DNA of 59,927 nucleotides from positions 1 to 59,927 of the forward strand of contig JASLMK010000050.1 in NCBI GenBank assembly GCA_030746555.1, given 5' to 3'. Of this stretch, positions 10,608-19,562 are shown one piece after another (position 1 is the stretch's first letter; each line of letters begins with the position of its first letter). The notes beneath the pieces were generated by a model. That model ran no database searches. It was given only the letters and a program-made list of their open reading frames with translations, and was not told the DNA's origin. A program made the position numbers and the translations under genes. This DNA comes from Planctomycetota bacterium. GTDB lineage: Bacteria; Planctomycetota; UBA1135; GCA-002686595.

Positions 10608-13094
10608 TCAGGGACAGACCTCGACCTCCAAGGCGTCGGAGAAGTTGAAGTTGGCGCCCCCCGCCGCGGGATCCCGGTACCAGAACTGGACATACCAGGT
10701 GTCGCCGTCGATCCACTGGCCGTTGCCGGAGCCGCCGATCGGCGGAACGTCCCAGTCGAGCTGGTACTCGACGTCCCCGAACACGTCCAGCGAGACGACG
10801 GGCAGGCGGTAGATCCCCAGGAAGCCGGCCCCGATGCAGCGCACACCGTTGCCGAAGGGGATCGAGACCTGTTCGGGTCCGTAGTAGAAGATCCCCAACT
10901 GGTTGGCGGGACCGCCGAAGCCCATCAGCGTGAAGTCCGCTCCGCCGACGCTGGGGGAGCCGCTGTAGGTCAGGGTCATGCCGCCACCGGCGGAGTTGGG
11001 CGAGGTCGAGCAGACGTTGGTCGGAGTACAGGGTCCTCCCGGGCTGCCGAAGCTCACTTCCGCGACGTGCGTGCCCCAGATGTTCGTGCCGTGGGCGTAC
11101 TCCTGGATCGTCCACAGGCGCGAGCCGTCGGGATCCGCCGAGGAGAGGCTGTAGTCGCCCCAGCGATTGCGACCGTAGCTGTCGATGTTGTTCTGCGCGG
11201 CCTGGCCGGCCCGGAACTCCACCGGGACCGCCATCTCTCCCGAAGGATCGCCGGGGACGCGTCCGGTGTAGAACGCCCCGGCGTAGACGCCCGCGTGGGA
11301 GCCCGAGCAGCCGAGCACGACCTCGCCCGATGCGTTCACCGCGATGCCGGGGAAGAAGTAGTGGTAGGTCCCGTCGCTCACCGTGCCGCTCTGGACCAAG
11401 GACAGGCTGGTGGGCGAGATCTCATACCAGCGGCAGGCGGCCCGGCCCGACTGGTTGACCGTGTGGGCGGTCCAGATCGATCCGTCGCGGTAGACCGCGT
11501 TCATCAGCCGGTCGTCCACCGTGTTGAGCGGCGTGGAGCTCCCCAGGGCCGGCGCGTTGGGCGGATCGCTGTGGTTGCCCACGTTGACGTAACCCAGGGT
11601 CACCAGGCTCGGGCCGGTCAGCGGCGGGTTCACCCGTCGCACGCGGATGCGGTTGGAGGAGTTGGTCGACACGATGTACGCGCCGGGAGCGGATCCGTAG
11701 GTCAAACAGGGCTGGGCCGCACCTTCGAAGGAGAGGCCGTTGAAGGCCGTCACCGTCCCCAGGCTCGGGCTGGGAGCGATCAGCGGCGCCTTGTCCACGG
11801 CCCAAAGGGTCATGTTCGAGCAACCGACCATGTAGGCGGCGACGTAGATGCCGTTCTCGTCCACGCCCAGGGTCGGGTAGTCCGGCCAGCAGCTGCTCGA
11901 GATCGTGAAGCTCGTCTTGAACCACGACCCCATCGCGTTGCTCGAGAGGGAGACCGCCAGGAAGATCTGGTCGTCGAAGTCGGTCACCATGACGATCCAG
12001 CGGCCGGAATCCTCGTCGTAGTGCACGCGCGGATCGCCGTTGGAGCCCGGCAGGAAGGAGCCCAGGTACATCCCCGTGAGCTTTGATCCGGTGGACTTGT
12101 CGTACACGGCGAAGACGCGGTTGATGACCTCGACGAAGTGGTCGGGGCCGACGGCGCCGCAGGTGTCGGGCGGGTAGGTGGTCGAGCCGTGCTCGTTGCG
12201 CCGGATGCCCACGAAGTCGGACAGGAGGCCCGGGAGGGTTCCGGAGCCTCCGAGCCACCCGCCGCCGGCGCCCGGGGCGTCGCTCGCCTGTTCTTGCGCT
12301 TCGTCCCGCCGCTGCTGGACGGGCGCGTGCACGCCACGCTCGTAGGGCCCGTCCCCTTCTTCCCAGACGAGCCCCTGATAGCCCGAACCGGTGAGCTTCG
12401 CGCGGTAGGCGAGGTCCTCGAAGTCGATCACCACCAGCTCCCGCTTCCCGTCGGTGGTCCGGGTGAACGCCAGGTCGTCGAGGGTGTAGAAGGCCGCGTC
12501 CTTCAAGGCCGCGCGCGCCTCGAAGACGATGCGATCGACCCGCAGGAGGTCGATCGGCATCCAGGCGGGGGCGCGCCCGATCTCGGTGAACCACTCCGTC
12601 ACGCCGGTCTCGACCCCGTCGCGGTAGCCGATGACGCGCAGCGCCGGGGGCCAGACTCCCTCGTCGATCTGGCCGCCGACCCAGACACCGTGCAAGTCGA
12701 CCGGAACGCGGAACTCGATCCCCATGCGCAGGTCACCCCACTTGTTGACGATGTTCTTCGAGCCCGAGCGTGGCGCCGTCGTCGCTCCGCGCGTCGGCAC
12801 CGACCAGACGCCGGGCATCCCCTTGCGCGCCTTGGGGTCGGTGGGCGCGTCCGCAGGACGGGCGAGGTCGCGGGCGATCGCCTCCTCCATGGACTCGATC
12901 ACCCCCTCGCCGTGGGTCGCGGGGTCGAGGCGCTCGCCGGGGTGGACCTCCACGTCGGCGAGGAGGGCCGGATCGAGATCCGACAGGCCGGCGGGCAGCG
13001 CGCCGTCGACGGGGCCCTGGGCGGAGGCGGCGGCGCTCATCAGAGCCGCGAGGCAGAGGGGGGTGAGGGTCGAGGCTGCGTGCGATCGTGCCAT
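10608..13094 (-). CDS. large secreted protein with shared C-terminal module
   Basis: 828 residues. Signal peptide 1-25 (cleavage near ASAQ). The middle (about 300-690) has repeated strand-rich segments such as DPRVHYDEDSGRWIVMVTDF, PDYPTLGVDENGIYVAAYM and NNIDSYGRNRWGDYS, seen in secreted proteins annotated only as hypothetical or exo-alpha-sialidase-like; I do not assign an activity. The last 135 residues carry the module shared with the proteins at 7551 and 49824 (CSTSPNSAGGG, LGIFYYGP, PFGNGVRC, FQFWYRDPAAG, FNFSDALEV). No Shine-Dalgarno is visible before the ATG. Confidence 0.83.
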   Translation of the reverse strand: MARSHAASTLTPLCLAALMSAAASAQGPVDGALPAGLSDLDPALLADVEVHPGERLDPATHGEGVIESMEEAIARDLARPADAPTDPKARKGMPGVWSVPTRGATTAPRSGSKNIVNKWGDLRMGIEFRVPVDLHGVWVGGQIDEGVWPPALRVIGYRDGVETGVTEWFTEIGRAPAWMPIDLLRVDRIVFEARAALKDAAFYTLDDLAFTRTTDGKRELVVIDFEDLAYRAKLTGSGYQGLVWEEGDGPYERGVHAPVQQRRDEAQEQASDAPGAGGGWLGGSGTLPGLLSDFVGIRRNEHGSTTYPPDTCGAVGPDHFVEVINRVFAVYDKSTGSKLTGMYLGSFLPGSNGDPRVHYDEDSGRWIVMVTDFDDQIFLAVSLSSNAMGSWFKTSFTISSSCWPDYPTLGVDENGIYVAAYMVGCSNMTLWAVDKAPLIAPSPSLGTVTAFNGLSFEGAAQPCLTYGSAPGAYIVSTNSSNRIRVRRVNPPLTGPSLVTLGYVNVGNHSDPPNAPALGSSTPLNTVDDRLMNAVYRDGSIWTAHTVNQSGRAACRWYEISPTSLSLVQSGTVSDGTYHYFFPGIAVNASGEVVLGCSGSHAGVYAGAFYTGRVPGDPSGEMAVPVEFRAGQAAQNNIDSYGRNRWGDYSLSSADPDGSRLWTIQEYAHGTNIWGTHVAEVSFGSPGGPCTPTNVCSTSPNSAGGGMTLTYSGSPSVGGADFTLMGFGGPANQLGIFYYGPEQVSIPFGNGVRCIGAGFLGIYRLPVVSLDVFGDVEYQLDWDVPPIGGSGNGQWIDGDTWYVQFWYRDPAAGGANFNFSDALEVEVCP

Positions 13095-13561
13095 GGGGTT
13101 TGGTTGTGGGTTCGCTCGTGGGTAGCAGGTTGCCGATGACCGATGTTGCCGGAAGCCGATGGTTGGATGGGGTAGGGGAGCGGGCGGTTCCCCTCATCCC
13201 GGCGATTCAGGTTCTCCGAGTCTCCCTCATGGGCGACGACCCGTGGGCATGGAACCACACAAAGCCGTCGCGGGTCGAAACCTGGAGGGGCCCGCGCCCC
13301 CTCTGGCGGGGACGCCGATCCGGACCACGACACGGCACGGGACGCCGCGAATCCCGCCTTGTTGCGGTCGATTCGGCATTGCGGTGACCATGCGGTCGAC
13401 CGGCCTGGGGGGGCGCGCCGCGCGCTCTTCGGGCTCTCCCAGACCCGGTCACCGAGAAGGAACGCGACGGCCCCGGTTCCCACCGCTCGCTCCCCCGCTA
13501 CAATCGGACCGCAAGGTGACGAATCCACCGTCCGCCGCGGTGGGTCTCCTCGCACCGTGAA
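13095..13561. other. 467-bp intergenic stretch without a recognised gene
   Basis: It separates two divergent genes and ends at repeat copy 2. Small ORFs exist on both strands but lack protein-like composition. Three CCGATG hexamers lie at 13133, 13140 and 13156, close to the secreted-protein gene, and could be binding sites. Nothing else is evident. Confidence 0.5.
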
Positions 13562-13756
13562 CCCGGATTATTCATGAAGACGTGCACCAGACACAGCAAC
13601 TCGGTTCCTGGTGGTGCTTTGCGGGTTCTGGCGACGCAGGCGACCCTGAACGGGTCGTCGAGGAAGCCTGGTTCCGAAAAGCGCCGCCAGGGGCCGAGAG
13701 GCCGTCGAAGACGGCCGGTTGCGAAGTCTGGTGTGCGTGTTCATGAATAACCCGGG
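13562..13756 (+). repeat. structured dispersed repeat, copy 2, with 5-bp flanking duplication
   Basis: 195 bp, same orientation as copy 1. Ends are CCCGGATTATTCATGAA and TTCATGAATAACCCGGG. The flanks carry an exact direct repeat GTGAA (13557-13561 and 13757-13761), as expected of a target-site duplication. Compared with copy 1, the base just before ATTCATGAA is T instead of G and its partner at the right end is A instead of C, so the pair is kept. The McrB-like gene begins 41 bp downstream. Confidence 0.93.
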
Positions 13757-13797
13757 GTGAATCTCCTCCGCACGCCGCCGGCCCAGAAAGCGGAACT

Positions 13798-15528
13798 ATG
13801 TTCTTCGATGCGACTCCCGGCAACGCCCTGGGCTGCCGGACGAACGCCCATCGCCATGGGTGGGATGGAAACATCTGCGACGACGCCACCTCCTGGAAGT
13901 GCGGCATCGATCAGGAGTTTCGAGAGCGGTACTGCGCCAACGGCACGGCCCGCTGCTTCCATCTGCACATCTTCGATCCCCAGGCGCCCTGCCTGGTGAT
14001 CCCCGACAGCGGCGTGGGCTGGATCCTGCGCCGCAACCCCCACGCTCTCGACGATCAGATCCTGTTGATCTGGGCTCCCGAGGCGGAGGAGCCGGGAGGC
14101 ATGCAAGGGGGGAAGAACCCGGTCTCGGTCATGGCCGGCGCCTACCGTGTCGGCGAGGTCGAGCGCGTGGAGCATCGCAACCACGCCGAGTGGCGCATCC
14201 ACCCCTACCCCGACAGCTGGACCTGCATGGGGCCGCTCGCCATTCCCTCGCCGCGCTTCATCCACCTCGACGGCCCCTACATCAAGCAGATCGACCGCCA
14301 GTCGATCGACCGCGTCTTCGACGCCGCACGCGAGGAGGAGATCGAGGAGGACTACTGGGACGCGGAGGACCGCGAGCGGCTCGAGAACTTCGCCGGACAC
14401 CTCGACGAGTGGCTCACTGTCGCTGGTGAGCGCCTGGAGAAGCTGCGGGCCGAGTCGGGTCCGCCCGTTCGCGGCAAGACGAAAAAGTCCAACGAACGGG
14501 GGGTCCAGCAGCGCTTCGTGCGCACCCAGACTCCTCCGGCCGAGCCGCCCGCCCGCCCCGACCCCCTCGTGGAAGGCCCTTGCCGGGAGTCGGTCGCCGC
14601 GACCTACGGTTCGGAGACGCTGACGGCCTTGGAGGCGGGTTCGTTGACCCACTCCCTCGTGGTCCTGACCGGCGCCGAAGGCGGCGACAAGGGCCGGCTG
14701 GCCCTCAGCCTGATCGAAGATCCGCGCCGCGAGCGCACGCTGATCGTCCCCGTCTCCCCCACCTGGCGCGGCCGCGAGGATCTGTTGGGTCGGCCGAACG
14801 CCGCGGGCGACCTCTTCGAGCCGACGGCCCTCACCCGCTTCCTCTACCGCGCGCAGGAGGCCTGGGACCGTGGCGACCCGCGGCCCTTCGTGGTGCTGTT
14901 GGAGGCCCTCGACCTCGGTGCGCCGGGGCACTGGCTGAACGAGCTGCTCACGCGCGCGGAGTTCGCGCCGGACCAGCGCGCCGACCGCACGATCGATCTC
15001 GGAGGACAGGCGGTCCGCGGCCGCGACCGCAAGGCCGGCAGCAGCCTCTTCCTCTCGCCGGCCGTCCGCTTCGTGGCTACGCTCGAAGCCGGCCTCCCCG
15101 GCGGCGGGCTCTCACCGCGCCTGCTCGATCGTGCCGCCGTCATCCACTTGGCCATCGATCCGCGGACCGCCCTGGAGCGCAGCGGCGTGGAGCTCGAGCC
15201 CGAACAGCTCGACGCGCTCTGGGCCCTGGGCGACGCGGCCGGTGAACGCGGCGCGCGCTTCTCTCTGCGACAGGCCCGCTCCCTGAAGGCCTGCCTCGAG
15301 CGCCTCGCGGAGCTGGACCTGGACTCCTGGGGAGCGCTGGACCTCGTCTTGCGCCAGGAGGTGCTCTCCAAGGTCACCCTGAGGGCGGCGGACCCCGCCG
15401 ACCAGGGCGTGCAGCGCGCCCTCTCGGAGTGGAGCGAGGGACCGGGGAAGCGCCTCGACGGCTGCCGCGGCGCCATCTCGACCTGGAGCGAGCTGCTGGA
15501 GAGCGGCCGCGACGTGCGCCTGTCTTGA
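13798..15528 (+). CDS. McrB-like AAA+ protein with degenerate ATPase site and Cys-rich N-terminus
   Basis: 576 residues. N-terminal region (1-150) is cysteine-rich (C13, C27, C35, C46, C53, C65) with HGWDGNIC, followed by a small beta-rich segment. Residues 280-455 align by eye with the AAA+ domain of McrB: VPVSPTWRGREDLLGRPN, a Walker A position GAEGGDKG (292-299) lacking GK[ST], a Walker B position VVLLE where Asp is replaced by Leu (E369 kept), sensor I Asn replaced by Glu (E430), and a retained SPRLLDRA arginine (R445). It is therefore probably unable to hydrolyse ATP. No McrC-type nuclease is adjacent. The role is unknown; a defence or regulatory function is an inference from the fold. 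The ATG lies 41 bp after the repeat. Confidence 0.7.
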   Translation: MFFDATPGNALGCRTNAHRHGWDGNICDDATSWKCGIDQEFRERYCANGTARCFHLHIFDPQAPCLVIPDSGVGWILRRNPHALDDQILLIWAPEAEEPGGMQGGKNPVSVMAGAYRVGEVERVEHRNHAEWRIHPYPDSWTCMGPLAIPSPRFIHLDGPYIKQIDRQSIDRVFDAAREEEIEEDYWDAEDRERLENFAGHLDEWLTVAGERLEKLRAESGPPVRGKTKKSNERGVQQRFVRTQTPPAEPPARPDPLVEGPCRESVAATYGSETLTALEAGSLTHSLVVLTGAEGGDKGRLALSLIEDPRRERTLIVPVSPTWRGREDLLGRPNAAGDLFEPTALTRFLYRAQEAWDRGDPRPFVVLLEALDLGAPGHWLNELLTRAEFAPDQRADRTIDLGGQAVRGRDRKAGSSLFLSPAVRFVATLEAGLPGGGLSPRLLDRAAVIHLAIDPRTALERSGVELEPEQLDALWALGDAAGERGARFSLRQARSLKACLERLAELDLDSWGALDLVLRQEVLSKVTLRAADPADQGVQRALSEWSEGPGKRLDGCRGAISTWSELLESGRDVRLS

Positions 15529-15618
15529 ACGCGGCGGTGGGTCGTGTCGTGCGCGGGGCGTGAGTCCGAACCGGGGGCCGGGTAGGATTCGCGCCTGCGC
15601 TCTGCACGCAGGCTGACG

Positions 15619-16266
15619 ATGGCGACGACGACAGAGAACACGGTCCTGTGCGCGGGGTGCGGGGCGAAGATCCCGCGCACCGTCTCCATCTGCCCCTACT
15701 GCGTGACGCCCACGCAGGCGCCCGAGGCCGCGACCGGAGTGGCCGAGGCGACGCGCGAGCGGCTCGGCCGCATGCAGGAGAAGGAGGAGTTCGCCCTGGC
15801 GATGCAGTGGACGCCGCCGCCGGGACCGGCGCCGCCTCGGGCGCTGCGACGCGGGCGGCGAGGGAACAGCCTGCTCGTCGTCGCGGGCTTGGTCTTTTTG
15901 GGCGGGTCCGTATGGAGTGAAGGGCCGCGGGTGTGGCTTTCGACTCCGCTCGTCGTCCTGCCCTTGGCCCTGGTCGCCTGGGGGCTCACCGACCTCCTGG
16001 CCGTCCGCCGGGCCCGCGCCGAGCTGGCTCGCGGCGAGCTCATCCGCCGGGCCGCGCGCATCGCCGGGCGGCGCAGTGAGACGACGGTCCACCGCAACCG
16101 GGGGGAGACGACGTACTTCTTCCAGATCGAGTTCGCCGACGGGACGGAGGGGGAGTTCGCCTTCCCCGGCCGCGGCGCTTCGCACGAGCCGCTCACGGCA
16201 GGCGTGACGGGGGTCGCCTACACGCGCGGGCCGCGGCTGTTGGCCTTCGAGCGCATCCGAGTCTGA
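15619..16266 (+). CDS. zinc-ribbon membrane protein, DUF2500/DUF3592-like
   Basis: 215 residues. Two CxxC pairs, CAGC and CPYC, near residues 11-30 form a zinc ribbon. Two hydrophobic segments lie at about 85-105 and 110-130, and the C-terminal part (ETTVHRNRGETTYFFQIEF) resembles the beta-sheet core of DUF2500/DUF3592 proteins. Function is unknown. A hairpin CCTGCG/CGCAGG precedes the start. It is followed after 13 bp by the glycosylase gene. Confidence 0.7.
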   Translation: MATTTENTVLCAGCGAKIPRTVSICPYCVTPTQAPEAATGVAEATRERLGRMQEKEEFALAMQWTPPPGPAPPRALRRGRRGNSLLVVAGLVFLGGSVWSEGPRVWLSTPLVVLPLALVAWGLTDLLAVRRARAELARGELIRRAARIAGRRSETTVHRNRGETTYFFQIEFADGTEGEFAFPGRGASHEPLTAGVTGVAYTRGPRLLAFERIRV

Positions 16267-16279
16267 AGGCCGCGCCGCC

Positions 16280-17026
16280 GTGCCCTCCCGCGCTCCCGTC
16301 TGCGAGGCCGTGCGCACCAGCCGCGCCCTCTCGCGGGCCGTGGGTGCACTCCAGTTCGCCCAGCCGGTGACCCACGTCTACAACCCGCTCTCCTACGCGC
16401 GGGCGAGCCATGAGGAGTACCTCGCACGCTTCGCCCGGCCGGGTTGCGAGGCGCTGTTGTTGGGCATGAACCCCGGCCCGTGGGGCATGGCCCAGACCGG
16501 CGTGCCCTTCGGCGAGGTTGCCAGCGTGCGCGACTGGTTGGAGATTCAGGCTCCGGTCGGACGCCCCGATCCCGAGCACCCCGCCCGGCCGGTCGAGGGC
16601 CTGGACTGCCGGCGGAGCGAGGTCAGCGGCGCTCGCCTGTGGGGTTGGGCGCGCTCGCGCTTCGCCACCCCCGAGGCCTTCTTCGAGCGCTTCTTCATCT
16701 GGAACTTCTGCCCTCTCGCGTTCCTCGAGGAGAGCGGGCGCAACCGCACCCCCGACAAGCTTCCCGCGGCCGAACGCACGCCGCTGTTCGCCGCCTGCGA
16801 CCGGGCTCTGGGGCGCATCGTGACCCACCTGCGCCCACGGATCGTGGTCGGAATCGGGCGATTCGCCTCCGACCAGGCCGCACGGGTCCTGGCTGGGCGC
16901 GGCGTGGCTCTGGGCACGATCCTCCACCCCAGCCCGGCCAGCCCGATCGCCAACCGGGGTTGGGCCGAGCAGGCCGAGCGCCAGCTGGAGGAGCTGGGGC
17001 TGCTCGACCTCCGCAAGGGGGCGTAG
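16280..17026 (+). CDS. SMUG1-type uracil-DNA glycosylase
   Basis: 248 residues. GMNPGPWGMAQTGVPFGEV, GLDCRRSEVSGARLWGW and late HPSPASPIANRGW are the diagnostic motifs of single-strand-selective monofunctional uracil-DNA glycosylase. The first includes the catalytic NPGP Asn and the last the DNA-contacting HPSP. The enzyme removes uracil and oxidised pyrimidines from DNA in base excision repair. SMUG1 is best known from animals and occurs in only some bacteria. The start is GTG at 16280, 13 bp after the upstream gene. No other repair gene is close. Confidence 0.92.
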   Translation: MPSRAPVCEAVRTSRALSRAVGALQFAQPVTHVYNPLSYARASHEEYLARFARPGCEALLLGMNPGPWGMAQTGVPFGEVASVRDWLEIQAPVGRPDPEHPARPVEGLDCRRSEVSGARLWGWARSRFATPEAFFERFFIWNFCPLAFLEESGRNRTPDKLPAAERTPLFAACDRALGRIVTHLRPRIVVGIGRFASDQAARVLAGRGVALGTILHPSPASPIANRGWAEQAERQLEELGLLDLRKGA

Positions 17027-17052
17027 AGGGCCTCACGGAGGCGCCGAAAGAC

Positions 17053-17081
17053 CTGACCGCCCGCCCATCCCGGTGTAGATT
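17053..17081 (+). promoter_or_regulatory. promoter, CTGACC-17-TAGATT
   Basis: CTGACC (17053-17058), a 17-nt spacer and TAGATT (17076-17081) resemble a sigma70 promoter. Transcription would begin within a few bases of the ATG at 17093, which argues for that start rather than the in-frame TTG at 17081. Confidence 0.5.
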
Positions 17082-17092
17082 TGGTTGGCTCG

Positions 17093-19330
17093 ATGGCCTC
17101 CCGATCACACCGTACACCGTGCGGGGCCCTCCTGGCCGCATGCCTGCCCCTTCTGGCGCACGGCTGTGGGGGGGACTCCGTCGCGGGCGCTCCCCTCACG
17201 GCACGCGTCTTCGACGCGCCCGCCGTCCTCGTCGGCGAGGTGAGTCCCTGGCCCGCCGACGTCCACCAGGCCCTGGCGGGTGAGCGCGTGTGGATCCTCA
17301 AGGAGTCCCTCGGACCCCAGGCGTGGCGCGTGGCCCGCGACGAGTGGGGCGACAACCCCCGCGAGCTCCTCGTGGCCCGCCTGTTGTTCCCGGCCGTCGA
17401 GCCCGATCTGTTCTACGACGCGGGCAACTCACCGAAGAGGGGGGCGGGACGGGAGCGGGGCACCGACGAGCGCGCCCTGCCGACCGACGAGGAGCTCTTG
17501 ATTCGCCACCGGGACCTGCGCATGCAGTTCCCCGCCAGTAGGAGGCCGCCGGAGCACCTCACGGTCGACTACCCGACCGCGAGCAGCCAGATCGCCGAGA
17601 TGCTCTCCACCATCGACCCCTGGGGTGCGCTCGTGTACCGCGAGAGGCGCCTGCGCTCGATCACGCGCAGGGCGGTGGTCGCGCCGACGCCGCTGGACAT
17701 CTCCTATGAGGTCCACGTCCCCCCCGGAGCGCTCCTCAAGGTCGACGTCGCCATGCTGCGCATCCAGCTGCGTGCCGAGGGCGACGCGCTGCGCCACCGG
17801 ATCGTGGAGACGGCCCACACCTTCCAGGTCTTCGTCGAGAGCGAGGGCGCCGACCCGGCGCTCGTGTGGGAGAAGGAGCTCCTGCCAAAGGACGCGGAGC
17901 GCTACCTGCCGGTCACGGTCTCCCTGGACGAGTTCGCCGGCGAAGTCGTCAGGCTGCGCATGCGCACGAACCAGCCCGAGGAGGAGAGCGGCCCCGGCGC
18001 CTGGCGGGCCCTGGCGGTGTGGGGCGAGCCGATCATCACGAGCGAGGTCCGCCCCGACCTGCCCAACGTCGTCCTCGTCGTCCTGGACACCCTGCGCGCC
18101 GACCGACTCGGCTGCTACGGCCACGAGCGGGCGCAGACGCCCAACCTCGACGCCCTCGCCGGGCGCGGTGTGCGCTTCGCCGACGCCTCCAGCGTCGCCA
18201 CCTGGACGCTGCCCTCCCACGCGTCGATGTTCACGTCGACCTACCCCTCCCAGCACGGCTTGTGGAAGGACCAACGCCTCTCGGAAGATGCGGTGACCAT
18301 CGCGGAGGTGCTCTCCGACCGCGGCTACCACACGGCGGCCTTCGCCGAGAGCGGGTTCGTCACGTCAGCCTACGGCTTCGCCCGCGGCTTCGACGGTTTC
18401 GACTCCCAGATGCGCGACTGCTCGGAGACCTTCGAGCTGGCCCGCAGGTGGATCGACGACACGCGCGAGCCCTTCTTCGCCTTCGTCCAGACCTACCAGG
18501 TCCACAGCCCCTACGATCCGCCCCAGCCCTTCCGCGAGCGGCTCGTCCGGCCCTACTCGGGCGAGCTGCCCGAGCGATTGGAGGTGACCGACTACGGCTG
18601 GACCTCGGGGACCGCCCCGCCCTCGCCGGAGGACGTGCGCTACATCTCGGACCTCTACGACGCCGAGGTCTCCTACCTCGACGCCCAGCTCGGCGAGTTC
18701 CTGAGCCACCTCGAGGAGAGAGGTTACGGCCGGAAGACACTCTTCGTGATCACCTCCGACCACGGCGAGGAGTTCTTCGAGCACGGCTCGGTCTCCCACG
18801 GCATGAGCCTCTACGAGGAGCAGCTCGCCGTTCCCTTGATCGTCTATCAGGCCGGTCGCTTCGAGGGCGGTCACGTCGCCGAACATCCGGTCCATCTCCT
18901 AGACCTGGCGCCGACGATCGCCCTGGCGGCGGACGCCCCGCGGCCGGCTTCCTGGGAAGGAGCCCCGCTCAGCCTCGAGGCCTCGGGCGACGACCGGCCC
19001 CTGTTCGTCCCGATGCTGACCTTCTTCACGAACGACGCCTGGCGCGGGCAGCCCGCCAGCGCCCTGCGCTCGGGGGACTTGAAGTACATCGACTACCCTC
19101 CCCAGCAGCGCCACCACGACGTCCACCAGGGCCCGGCGCTGTTCGACCTGAGCCTCGATCCCCACGAGACTCGGAACCTGCTGGACGAGGAGGACGGCGA
19201 GGAGTGGGCCCGCCGGGTGCGGGAGTACTGGCAGCGCTACGCGCCCCAGTCCGGCATCGACACCGCCGACCTCGATCAGGCCGCCCTGGAGGAGCTGCGG
19301 AACCTGGGCTACATCGGGGTCGGAGACTGA
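17093..19330 (+). CDS. sulfatase-fold hydrolase, probable lipoprotein, Thr at nucleophile position
   Basis: 745 residues. The N-terminus has a hydrophobic stretch ending in LLAHGCGG, a possible though weak lipobox. Residues 25-315 form an uncharacterised beta-rich domain. Residues about 320-740 are an alkaline phosphatase/sulfatase domain: NVVLVVLDTLRADRLGCYGH (first metal Asp), TWTLPSHASMFTS at the nucleophile, and TSDHGEEFFEH (second metal set). Canonical sulfatases need Cys or Ser in C/S-x-P-x-R to make formylglycine; here TLPSH has Thr, as in phosphoglycerol transferases and phosphonate hydrolase-like branches. A phosphoester or sulfoester substrate outside the cytoplasm is inferred. Confidence 0.85.
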   Translation: MASRSHRTPCGALLAACLPLLAHGCGGDSVAGAPLTARVFDAPAVLVGEVSPWPADVHQALAGERVWILKESLGPQAWRVARDEWGDNPRELLVARLLFPAVEPDLFYDAGNSPKRGAGRERGTDERALPTDEELLIRHRDLRMQFPASRRPPEHLTVDYPTASSQIAEMLSTIDPWGALVYRERRLRSITRRAVVAPTPLDISYEVHVPPGALLKVDVAMLRIQLRAEGDALRHRIVETAHTFQVFVESEGADPALVWEKELLPKDAERYLPVTVSLDEFAGEVVRLRMRTNQPEEESGPGAWRALAVWGEPIITSEVRPDLPNVVLVVLDTLRADRLGCYGHERAQTPNLDALAGRGVRFADASSVATWTLPSHASMFTSTYPSQHGLWKDQRLSEDAVTIAEVLSDRGYHTAAFAESGFVTSAYGFARGFDGFDSQMRDCSETFELARRWIDDTREPFFAFVQTYQVHSPYDPPQPFRERLVRPYSGELPERLEVTDYGWTSGTAPPSPEDVRYISDLYDAEVSYLDAQLGEFLSHLEERGYGRKTLFVITSDHGEEFFEHGSVSHGMSLYEEQLAVPLIVYQAGRFEGGHVAEHPVHLLDLAPTIALAADAPRPASWEGAPLSLEASGDDRPLFVPMLTFFTNDAWRGQPASALRSGDLKYIDYPPQQRHHDVHQGPALFDLSLDPHETRNLLDEEDGEEWARRVREYWQRYAPQSGIDTADLDQAALEELRNLGYIGVGD

Positions 19331-19373
19331 CGCGATCCTCGCCGCGCTCAGGCCGACAGCGTGCGGGCTCGGG

Positions 19374-19562
19374 TCACTTGTCGGCGACGTCCTCGAAGTC
19401 GAAGGCGTTGCGTGGGTTCGCCGGGGCGATCTTGAAGACGTACTTGGCCTTCTCCGCCGGGGCCTGCTCCTCGGCCTCCGCCTTCTGGTCGTCGTTGGGG
19501 TTGGCCGCGTCCGCTCGCGTCTCCCCCTCCCTCTTCTCCGCCGGGTTCTCCTTCTCGGTCAC
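19374..19562 (-). CDS. 62-residue peptide, candidate RiPP precursor
   Basis: Starts at GTG 19562, which overlaps the radical SAM stop by four bases (GTGA) and has GGAGG 7 nt upstream. The product is 62 residues: residues 2-40 are highly charged (many Glu and Lys) and residues 41-62 (YVFKIAPANPRNAFDFEDVADK is split here as YVFKIAPANPRN and AFDFEDVADK) contain all four aromatic residues. It has no Cys and no Ser. No signal peptide or membrane segment. Its place directly after a radical SAM enzyme with a PqqD-like domain makes it a candidate leader-core substrate; this is inference. A longer frame to 19646 exists but lies within the upstream gene. Confidence 0.68.
   Translation of the reverse strand: MTEKENPAEKREGETRADAANPNDDQKAEAEEQAPAEKAKYVFKIAPANPRNAFDFEDVADK

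Noticed and set aside
13798..15528. Active McrBC restriction system
   Set aside because: Walker A, Walker B and sensor I are all degenerate and there is no McrC gene nearby.
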